Below are positions 1 to 5,602 of a DNA stretch of 10,746 nt, piece after piece. A program made the translations under genes and the position numbers. Below the pieces are notes generated by a model. The model saw only the letters and a list, made by a program, of their open reading frames with translations. It made no database searches and was not told where the DNA came from. Within the stretch, counting starts at the first letter, position 1. Each line of letters begins with the position of its first letter. Origin of the DNA: Dehalococcoidia bacterium (GTDB lineage: Bacteria > Chloroflexota > Dehalococcoidia > Lucifugimonadales > JAGWBF01); NCBI GenBank assembly GCA_021296015.1, contig JAGWBG010000061.1:1-10746 (forward strand), in the 5' to 3' direction.

Positions 1-98
1 CCCACGACGGTGGCGTCGAGAAGGTCGTTAACCATCTGGAAATGCTTGTCCGAGTCTATTGTTCCCATGTTGTCAGCATCAAAGGGGCTGTCGTCCTG
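1..98 (-). pseudogene. Continuation of the 79-465 exported-protein gene in a shifted frame, cut by the window edge
   Basis: Downstream of about position 100 on the minus strand, the frame one base over stays open to the window edge. It reads KQDDSPFDADNMGTIDSDK, then HFQMVNDLLDATVVG. The stretch ending LLDATVVG looks like the middle of LppX/LprAFG-like or LolA-like exported proteins, which often have such a segment before a 'VGEE..DG' turn. It therefore fits as the missing C-terminal half of the protein encoded at 79-465. Removing one T from the TTT run at 99-101 (one A of CAAAC on the coding strand) would join the two as DGEWQ-QDDSPFDAD. Either the gene is truly frameshifted or the assembly has an indel. 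The family assignment is by impression only. Confidence 0.55.
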
Positions 99-465
99 TT
101 TGCCACTCGCCATCAGCACTGTCGCGGTGGTATTGTTTGCCGTCCAGGTGCAGCACCTCTGAGTAATCGCCTGTGCTCCAATCGTCCAATCCCTCCACAA
201 TTATGTGCACACCCTCCCCGAACACTACTGTTGCCGAGGTCTTTGTCTCGTACCAGTCCGGGTCCTCGGGCAATAGGGGGGTATGCCAGCCGTGTAACTC
301 GTACCTGTAGGATGCGACGGTCGTGTTCTCCGTCTGGGCATTGACCAGGATTTCCTGGGCAGCGATGTCCTTAGTAGAACTGGACAGGACAAGGGCCAGC
401 GTCGCTGCGAGTGCCGCTATGCCAAGTATGGCAAAGCCGACAAAATATTTTGACCTGAGTAACAT
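79..465 (-). CDS. Small exported or membrane-anchored protein, N-terminal part (frameshifted)
   Basis: The reading frame encodes 128 residues. It starts with a short basic stretch (MLLRSK) and a hydrophobic segment at about residues 7-28, which suggests an uncleaved anchor or a signal peptide. There is no lipobox cysteine, so a true lipoprotein is not supported. The mature part (AQEILVNAQTENTTVASYRY onward) resembles the helix-then-strand opening of LppX/LprAFG-like lipoproteins in Gram-positive and Chloroflexota genomes, which carry lipids or glycolipids; function here is not established. The start ATG at 465 has GGGAGGG about 6 bases upstream. The frame ends early at TGA 79-81, just after DGEWQTGRQPL, where a related protein would continue; the next frame does continue it (see 1-98). 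Its upstream neighbour on the same strand is the propeller gene ending at 679, 213 bases away. Confidence 0.6.
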   Translation of the reverse strand: MLLRSKYFVGFAILGIAALAATLALVLSSSTKDIAAQEILVNAQTENTTVASYRYELHGWHTPLLPEDPDWYETKTSATVVFGEGVHIIVEGLDDWSTGDYSEVLHLDGKQYHRDSADGEWQTGRQPL

Positions 466-574
466 TGGAGCCCTCCCGTGCCGAAAGTGTCCGCCGCCTG
501 CTTCTGCCAGCCCGGGAGAGTGTGGGCGTAGATGTCCGACGTTATACTCTCCTCTGTGGGGGGCCTGAGATATG

Positions 575-609
575 ACGTCTCCCCTGCCTGTAGCAGACAG
601 GGGAGACGT
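575..609. repeat. Near-perfect 35-base palindrome (hairpin) between minus-strand genes
   Basis: ACGTCTCCCCTG (575-586) pairs with CAGGGGAGACGT (598-609). Inside, one mismatch is followed by CTG/CAG around a TAG loop, giving a near-continuous 16-base arm. A weaker outer pair, GAGATAT (567-573) with ATATCTC (620-626), flanks it. It lies 69 bases downstream of the stop of the propeller gene at 679-1698, so it could end that transcript or protect its 3' end. There is no T-run on either side, so a classic intrinsic terminator is not supported. A dispersed palindromic repeat is the alternative. Confidence 0.7.
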
Positions 610-678
610 AACTTTGCAAATATCTCGGACTCATGGGGATGGTCCGATTTTTGGGCCGTCAAACGCCCACGTTGGTAG

Positions 679-1698
679 CTACACTGACACGCAGGCTATA
701 CCCATCCCCACATTGCTGTTCTCCTCCGGGAGAGGGGGCTCTTCATTCCAGGAGGCGCCGCCGTCGTGGGTGCTGAATATCTGGCCCAAGCGGGAGACGA
801 AATACACCTGCTCCGGGTGCTTATCGTTTATCGTGATTCCCATGATTGTGCTGTTGGGTTTCACGCCGTGGTCGAAGCGTTCCCACGTATCGCCCAGGTC
901 CTTGCTAATCATAATCCCGCCCTCTTGAGCACCCACGTTCAGGCCTATGCCGGCGTAGAGGGTGTTGGGGTCGTCGGGGGCCACCTTCACGCACCGGGAG
1001 TAGTAGACCTGAGAGAACTTGTCAATGTGGGTGTTCTCCCAGGTGGCGGCACGGTCCTTGGTGCGCCATACGCCCGTCCGGTTGGAGACAAAGACCGCCT
1101 CCGAGTTGTGACCGCCTACGGTTATTGCGTGGGAGTCCAGCATGTCCACCAGGGGTGCAAGGTTCTTATTGGTTATCTCCCAGTTCTTCCCGCCGTCCAG
1201 GCTCCGGGCGGTGCCTCCCACCTCCAGAGCGGCGTACATGTGCTCAGGGTTGGCGCGCTCTATAGCCAGGCCAAGGATGCGGATTGGGAAGGACATCTGC
1301 ACCGCATCGGGGTTGACGATGGTGGACATGTACTTCCAGTTATCTCCGCCGTCGTCGCTGCGGTAGACCTCGTTGCCCTCCGTGCCCAGGTACATTACAC
1401 TCGGGTTGTCAGGACGGAAAGCTATGGACAATACGTTTCGCCCCTCGGCCAGTTCGGGCCTCCTCCAGGTGTTGCCACGGTCCGTGCTCTTGTAGAGACC
1501 GCGTTGAGTGCCAATATACATCAGGTTGGGGTCTTGGGGATGGAAAGAGATGACCCGCGTTGCGGGACCCGGCGGAAGACCCTCGCTCTCGCTCAAGTCA
1601 TGCCAATGGTCGTCACCGGCCTCCTTGCTCCAGAAACCCGGCGCGCCGGAACCAGCAAGGTTCCCTGCTCCTACATAGATGTAACTCTTGTCTGCCAT
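679..1698 (-). CDS. Asp-box (BNR) beta-propeller protein, paralog 1
   Basis: A 339-residue protein built from Asp-box repeats (S-x-D-x-G-x-T-W) of the sialidase, VPS10 and Ycf48 type, which fold as beta-propeller blades. Boxes are at about residues 71-78 (STDRGNTW), 114-121 (SDDGGDNW), 166-173 (SLDGGKNW), 213-220 (TKDRAATW, degenerate: the Gly is lost), 265-272 (SKDLGDTW) and 310-317 (THDGGASW). A weaker first copy near 24-32 suggests six or seven blades. The protein begins MADKSYIYVGAGN with no signal peptide or membrane segment, so it appears cytosolic, unlike most sialidases. I see no sialidase FRIP motif, so enzyme activity is not supported; a binding or scaffold role is possible but unproven. 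The start ATG at 1698 follows GGGAGGAGTC. Its tandem neighbour at 1897-2907 is roughly three-fifths identical by eye. Automatic names such as 'glycosyl hydrolase' or 'photosystem II stability factor' would be over-calls. Confidence 0.88.
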   Translation of the reverse strand: MADKSYIYVGAGNLAGSGAPGFWSKEAGDDHWHDLSESEGLPPGPATRVISFHPQDPNLMYIGTQRGLYKSTDRGNTWRRPELAEGRNVLSIAFRPDNPSVMYLGTEGNEVYRSDDGGDNWKYMSTIVNPDAVQMSFPIRILGLAIERANPEHMYAALEVGGTARSLDGGKNWEITNKNLAPLVDMLDSHAITVGGHNSEAVFVSNRTGVWRTKDRAATWENTHIDKFSQVYYSRCVKVAPDDPNTLYAGIGLNVGAQEGGIMISKDLGDTWERFDHGVKPNSTIMGITINDKHPEQVYFVSRLGQIFSTHDGGASWNEEPPLPEENSNVGMGIACVSV

Positions 1699-1742
1699 GA
1701 CTCCTCCCTAATTCTTAGATTGATTACCATGAAAGCCCGCTT

Positions 1743-1817
1743 CCTCCCCCCTTGTGGGGGAGGATTGAGGTGGGGGTTATCACCCCCATCCTAACCTTCC
1801 CCCATCGAGGGGGAAGG
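1743..1817. repeat. Triple-hairpin palindromic element between the two propeller genes
   Basis: Three hairpins stand side by side. CCTCCCCC (1743-1750) pairs with GGGGGAGG (1756-1763). TGGGGGT (1771-1777) pairs with ACCCCCA (1782-1788). CCTTCCCCC (1795-1803) pairs with GGGGGAAGG (1809-1817). The C/G-tract hairpins with short TTGT or ATCGA loops resemble intergenic palindromic repeats seen in many copies in bacterial genomes. Only one copy is in this window, so its being a dispersed family is inferred. It lies in the 198-base gap upstream of the 679-1698 gene. Confidence 0.65.
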
Positions 1818-1845
1818 GATTTTACGAATGTCCCCTTGTGTGGGC

Positions 1846-1873
1846 GCAGGAGCGCACATCTGTGCGCTCCTGC
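1846..1873 (-). terminator. Perfect 12-bp inverted repeat just after the paralog 2 stop; terminator-like
   Basis: GCAGGAGCGCAC (1846-1857) and GTGCGCTCCTGC (1862-1873) are exact reverse complements around ATCT, itself able to add one A-T pair. On the minus strand it begins 23 bases after the stop of the propeller gene at 1897-2907, the usual place for a terminator or 3' stabilising stem. No U-tract follows, so it is not a standard intrinsic terminator. A dyad binding site controlling the next gene (start at 1698) is the alternative. Confidence 0.45.
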
Positions 1874-1896
1874 CAAGACAGGATGAGGTGGAGGAG

Positions 1897-2907
1897 TTAC
1901 CCTGACACAATCGCCAGGCCCATGGTGGTCTTGGCACCCTCGGGAAGGGAATGTTCCTTCCAGGTGGCACCGCCGTCCTCAGTGCCGATTACCTGACCGG
2001 AGAGGGTGCAGAAGAACACCTGCTCCGGGTGCTTGGGGTTTGCCTCCACGTGGAAGGTGGTGGCAGTGGTGTCCACGCCGTGGTCAAACCGCTCCCACGT
2101 GTCTCCCAGGTCCTGGCTGCGCATGACCCCGCCCTGCTGGGCACCGAAGTTCAGGCCAATTCCGGCGTATATGGTGTTGGGGTCGTTGGGCGCTATCACA
2201 TTACACCGAGAGTAGTGATGCCCTGAGAACTTCTCAACGTGGGTGTTCTCCCAGTTGCTGCCACGGTCCCGGCTGCGCCAGATGCCCGTCCGGTTGGACA
2301 CGAAAACGTTATCCGACGAGGCACCGCCGACGGATATGGCATGGGAGTCCAGCAGGTCCACGAGGGGTGCGAGGTTCTTGTTGATTATCTCCCAGTTCTT
2401 TCCTCCGTCCAGGCTTCGCGCCGCACCGCCAACTTCCACAGCGGCGGACATGGCATCGGGGTTGTTGGGTTCCAACGCCATGCCCAGTATCCTGGGAGGG
2501 AACCCCATCTGGACCGCATCCGGGTTGATGATGGTGGACAGGTACTGCCAGGTCTCACCGCCATCGTCGCTGCGGTAGACTTCATTGCCCTCGGTACCCA
2601 AGAACATCACGTCCGGGTTGTTGGGATGAAACCTGATGGGGAACACGGTCCGCCCCTCGGGAAGCGTTGCTCTCTGCCAATGGTTACCGCCGTCCTTGCT
2701 CAGATATAAACCCCGCTGAGTCCCTATGTACACTTTGTCGGTGTTCTGCGGGTGGACAACTATCTCTCGCGCCTCGGGCGACGGGCAAAGGCCGTTCTCG
2801 GAAATCTCTTCCCAGTGGTCATCGCTGATCTCCTTGCGCCAAAACCCGGCGGAACCGGAGCCGGCGGGGTTGCCTGCCCCTACAAAGATATACGTCTTGT
2901 CTGCCAT
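1897..2907 (-). CDS. Asp-box (BNR) beta-propeller protein, paralog 2
   Basis: A 336-residue protein of the same build as its neighbour at 679-1698. Asp-boxes are at about residues 70-77 (SKDGGNHW), 113-120 (SDDGGETW), 165-172 (SLDGGKNW), 212-219 (SRDRGSNW), 264-271 (SQDLGDTW) and 309-316 (TEDGGATW), so all six keep the Asp and Gly. The frame is open 18 codons further upstream to 2961, but that stretch includes the ribosome site GGGGAGG (7 bases before the ATG at 2907). The start MADKTYIFVGAGN also matches the paralog exactly in register, so 2907 is chosen. No signal peptide or membrane segment is seen. The best conserved stretch between paralogs is residues 175-195 (NKNLAPLVD.LDSHAI.VGG), which is not an Asp-box and may mark the functional face. 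The two genes probably arose by tandem duplication. A cytosolic propeller of unknown ligand is the safest call. Confidence 0.88.
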   Translation of the reverse strand: MADKTYIFVGAGNPAGSGSAGFWRKEISDDHWEEISENGLCPSPEAREIVVHPQNTDKVYIGTQRGLYLSKDGGNHWQRATLPEGRTVFPIRFHPNNPDVMFLGTEGNEVYRSDDGGETWQYLSTIINPDAVQMGFPPRILGMALEPNNPDAMSAAVEVGGAARSLDGGKNWEIINKNLAPLVDLLDSHAISVGGASSDNVFVSNRTGIWRSRDRGSNWENTHVEKFSGHHYSRCNVIAPNDPNTIYAGIGLNFGAQQGGVMRSQDLGDTWERFDHGVDTTATTFHVEANPKHPEQVFFCTLSGQVIGTEDGGATWKEHSLPEGAKTTMGLAIVSG

Positions 2908-3285
2908 ATTACTTCCTCCCCTTCTAAAGTTGTAGCATGGGAGACTAGTTGATAGGGACACATTCCGTTCCTATTCTGGCCCCATCACGTGCCTCCTCCA
3001 CAGTGGAATTTCATCATAAAATTAACCCCTTGTCAACCGTATTTACCTGTGTTACTCTTGACGAAGGACGCTCAGGTAGCGGTGTCGCCGCGATTTGGAT
3101 TAGCGTTTACGAGAATGTTAAGGGCCGGATGTATTGGTCACCCGTATACGTCTCTATCAAAAGGGCCAGCCGGAGAATTGGCACTTCAACCGAGGGCTAA
3201 TCCCCCGGAGTCTTCGGGACAGTGGTCCTACCGACGTAGGGATAACTGCATAATCCCCTCGCCGTCCGTCTTGGGGGCCCAACCA
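2908..3285. other. Divergent intergenic region, no gene supported
   Basis: These 378 bases separate the minus-strand propeller gene (start 2907) from the plus-strand moxR (start 3286). It is more AT-rich than its surroundings, notably around 3005-3045. The moxR frame stays open through it from an ATG at 2989, but the encoded stretch shows no MoxR-like sequence. No tRNA, repeat array or convincing small gene is seen. It should hold the promoters for both directions; only a minus-strand candidate (3008-3036) could be proposed. No good plus-strand promoter for the moxR operon was recognised. Confidence 0.6.
3008..3036 (-). promoter_or_regulatory. Candidate sigma-70-type promoter for the propeller genes
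   Basis: On the minus strand, TTGACA (3036-3031) matches the -35 consensus exactly. It is followed, after 17 bases, by TGAAAT (3013-3008), which matches the -10 consensus at four of six positions. Transcription would start near 3000, leaving a leader of about 90 bases before the ATG at 2907. An alternative -10, TATGAT (3018-3013), is a better match but sits only 12 bases from the -35. The call rests on pattern alone. Confidence 0.3.
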
Positions 3286-4278
3286 GTGACCGATAACCAT
3301 CACCTGGAAAAAGCCCGGGAAATCGGGAACAGGATAATCTCGAACGTTGAGAAGGTCATTGTAGGCAAAAGAGACCTGGTTCAGCTAGGCGTAGCAGCGC
3401 TATTTTCACGTGGGCACGTACTAATCGAGGGTGTTCCCGGTGTTGGGAAGACGATGCTCGCCAGAAGCATATCCAGGTCCCTTGGCGTGACCTTCGGACG
3501 TATTCAATGCACCGCAGACCTTCTGCCCAGCGATATTACCGGTGTTTACATATTCGACCAGGGCACCCGAGAGTTTAACTTCCGCCCCGGGCCGGTGATG
3601 GCCCACATAGTGCTGGTGGATGAGATTAACCGAGCCTCGCCCAAAACTCAGTCGGCCCTCTTGGAGTGTATGGAGGAGCGCCAGATTACCATAGAAGGGA
3701 CCACTCACCCCATGCCGGACCCGTTCCTGGTATTGGCAACCCGGAACCCGACTGAGCACGGAGGCACTTTCCCACTCCCTGAGACCGAACTTGACCGTTT
3801 CCTGCTGCGTGTCCAGATGGACTACCCCACTCCCGAAGAGGAAATATCCATCCTGGAGCAGCAGCTGCCCGTTCATCCCATTGACGCCGTGGAACAGGTT
3901 GCCGATGAGGAAGACATTCTCTCCGCTCAGGCGGCTGTGCGAGAAGTCTACGTGGACCGGCTGGTGAAGGAGTACATAGTTGGGCTGGTGAACGCGACTC
4001 GCCAGCACCAATCGGTTTATCTGGGTGCTTCGCCCCGTGCGTCCCTGGGACTCCTCAGCCTGGCCCAGTCCCGCGCCTTGCTTGAGGACCGGGACTTCGT
4101 GGTCCCCGACGACGTGAAGATAGTCGCTCCCGCGGTCCTTGGGCATCGCATGGTATTGACTGCCGATGGCCGGACCAGTATGAGCGAAGACGAGGCCATC
4201 TTGGAAATAGTTGATTCGGTCCCCGTCCCCGGGACAGTCGCAGCTGAACGGTTCCCCTTCCCCAGGCAACGCGGCTGA
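3286..4278 (+). CDS. moxR: MoxR-family AAA+ ATPase
   Basis: A 330-residue cytosolic AAA+ ATPase of the MoxR family, thought to act as a chaperone or remodeller for VWA- or DUF58-type partner proteins. Walker A is GVPGVGKT (residues 49-56) and Walker B is IVLVDEINRA (about 108-117). Sensor 1 reads ATRNP (151-155; ATQNP is more usual). ETELDRFLLR supplies the conserved arginine region, and GASPRA is the sensor 2 motif of the C-terminal lid. The GTG at 3286 is chosen because it gives the usual MoxR start (a short helix ending in VEKVIVGK) and normal family length; a G-rich stretch (TTGGGGG) lies about 9 bases upstream. The frame is open to an ATG at 2989, but the extra 99 codons show no similarity. 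It is the first gene of an operon with a DUF58 gene and a membrane transglutaminase gene, the standard order for this set. Confidence 0.94.
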   Translation: MTDNHHLEKAREIGNRIISNVEKVIVGKRDLVQLGVAALFSRGHVLIEGVPGVGKTMLARSISRSLGVTFGRIQCTADLLPSDITGVYIFDQGTREFNFRPGPVMAHIVLVDEINRASPKTQSALLECMEERQITIEGTTHPMPDPFLVLATRNPTEHGGTFPLPETELDRFLLRVQMDYPTPEEEISILEQQLPVHPIDAVEQVADEEDILSAQAAVREVYVDRLVKEYIVGLVNATRQHQSVYLGASPRASLGLLSLAQSRALLEDRDFVVPDDVKIVAPAVLGHRMVLTADGRTSMSEDEAILEIVDSVPVPGTVAAERFPFPRQRG

Positions 4279-4296
4279 AAGAGCGAATAGCTTTCT

Positions 4297-4328
4297 GCCG
4301 GGAGATGAGTTGCAGTGTCATCCCCGGC
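4297..4328 (+). other. Hairpin in the moxR-DUF58 gap
   Basis: GCCGGG-A-GATGA (4297-4308) pairs with TCATC-CCCGGC (4318-4328), giving 11 base pairs with one bulged A and a nine-base loop. It lies 18 bases after the moxR stop, inside an 88-base gap. No T-run follows, so full termination is unlikely. It may lower expression of the downstream genes relative to moxR or mark an mRNA processing point; that role is inferred. Confidence 0.45.
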
Positions 4329-4366
4329 GCGTGGAGCATCATTAGCTGACGTGGTGTGAAGTCGTC

Positions 4367-5572
4367 ATGTGGAGAGCCGCCTGGATAGTTGGGTCACTCA
4401 TAACTGTGCTGGTCCTTGCCATGATTACCGGCTTCCAGCCCTTGTACTGGCTTCTTTACGTGGTGGTGGCCGGCGCAGTAATCGGATACCTGTGGGCTTG
4501 GGTCCAGAGCAGGGGACTGGAGACCGACGTCTATACGCTTTCTCCTCATCCTCAAGTCGGACAGGCTGTCAATATCAGAGTTACGGTAAAGGAGAAAGTA
4601 GGTCTGCCTCGCATGGGTCTGCGTGCCCGTCTTGTTGGCGATTTCGTCAATATGGACGAGGATGAATTCAGCCTACGTCCCAAGGGCACCACGACCTGGA
4701 CCGTGTCGGGTCTCTGCCAGCGCCGGGGCCTGAACAACATCGGCTCTCTGGCCATAATGTCCGGTGACCCCTCGGGGCTGGCAAACCTGGAATGTTATGT
4801 GGGTCAGCCCCGCACTACCCTTGTATACCCTCCAACTGTTGACCTGTCTCGGACGCTGGTTGAGGGCCAGGTGACAGGCGGAGAGATGGGCGAGTCCGGG
4901 CCGTTGGTTGGCCACAGCCCCGCAGCCTTTATGGTCCGCAAGTACATCCCCGGGGACAGCATGACCCACATCCACTGGCCCACCACGGCCCGCATGAATG
5001 CGCTGATGACCAAGGAGTTCGAAGGTGCGGGAATCAACGAGATTTGGGTCTTTGTGGACCTTCAGGAGTCCGTTCAGGTCGGCACAGGTGACAACGGCAC
5101 TGAAGAATATTGCATCACAATCGCGGCATCGTTAATAAAGACCCTCGTTCTGGATGGCCATGCCGTTGGGCTGGTGACACAGGGGGACCAGGCCTACAGA
5201 TTCAGCCCGGCAAAGGACCCCAATCACATGTGGTCAATGATGGGTGGCCTGGCCCTTGCCCGGGCCAGGGGGCGCACACCCCTGGCAACCCTCATATCGG
5301 AAGAGGGTGGCAATCTGGGGCCTGGTACTGTGGCGATGATTGTCGGGCCCTGGACAGGCCCCAATATAAGCAATCTCTTTCAATTTCTAACCCGGCGCGG
5401 GATACTTGTGGTCCCCATCTTCCTGGATACTGCCAGCTTTAGCCGGCCCCTCGGCTCACTACGTCCATCCGATGCCCGGGCGGAAATCCAGGACTCGGCC
5501 TTTGTAGTAAGACGGGGAGACGACCTTTCGTCCACGCTGGGCATTGTGCTGGATAGGCTGGCAAGCTTGTAG
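4367..5572 (+). CDS. DUF58 domain membrane protein
   Basis: A 401-residue protein of the DUF58 family, the usual partner of MoxR ATPases and often fused to or resembling a VWA fold. Two hydrophobic segments at about residues 6-23 and 26-46 anchor it in the membrane, with the rest soluble. A GDPSGL motif is at 133-138. The DUF58 core runs from about 189 to 220 (RKYIPGDSMTHIHWPTTAR, then LMTKEFEG), close to the family pattern R-x-Y-x-x-G-D-x-x-x-x-I-H-W. After it comes a VWA-like strand (EIWVFVDL, 225-232). The ATG at 4367 is the only plausible start, because an in-frame TAG lies at 4343-4345; its ribosome site is weak. It is flanked by moxR and a transglutaminase gene, which suggests envelope maintenance or stress-related processing, but the molecular job of DUF58 proteins is not well defined. 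Confidence 0.92.
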   Translation: MWRAAWIVGSLITVLVLAMITGFQPLYWLLYVVVAGAVIGYLWAWVQSRGLETDVYTLSPHPQVGQAVNIRVTVKEKVGLPRMGLRARLVGDFVNMDEDEFSLRPKGTTTWTVSGLCQRRGLNNIGSLAIMSGDPSGLANLECYVGQPRTTLVYPPTVDLSRTLVEGQVTGGEMGESGPLVGHSPAAFMVRKYIPGDSMTHIHWPTTARMNALMTKEFEGAGINEIWVFVDLQESVQVGTGDNGTEEYCITIAASLIKTLVLDGHAVGLVTQGDQAYRFSPAKDPNHMWSMMGGLALARARGRTPLATLISEEGGNLGPGTVAMIVGPWTGPNISNLFQFLTRRGILVVPIFLDTASFSRPLGSLRPSDARAEIQDSAFVVRRGDDLSSTLGIVLDRLASL

Positions 5573-5602
5573 GGTTCTCCAAATTGCTGGTTGCTGGAGC
5601 AG

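Noticed and set aside
417..662. 81-codon minus-strand frame upstream of the small exported protein
   Set aside because: It overlaps the start of the 79-465 gene and runs through the palindrome at 575-609. Its translation is low in recognisable features and has no good ribosome site.
766..1794. Long plus-strand open frame (342 codons) opposite propeller paralog 1
   Set aside because: It is a mirror of the Asp-box gene on the other strand, where the repeated codon pattern keeps the antisense frame open. Its translation shows no domain and no matching ribosome site.
3236..3256. TAGGGATAACTGCATAAT, resembling a 23S rRNA stretch or a -10 box
   Set aside because: The match to 23S rRNA is limited to about ten bases, and no -35-like hexamer stands at the right distance from CATAAT.
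2989..3285. N-terminal extension of moxR by 99 codons
   Set aside because: The stretch has no MoxR-like sequence, and the GTG at 3286 gives the normal family length and start.
3421..4269. Long minus-strand open frame (282 codons) opposite moxR
   Set aside because: It lies fully inside the clear MoxR ATPase gene and shows no recognisable domain.
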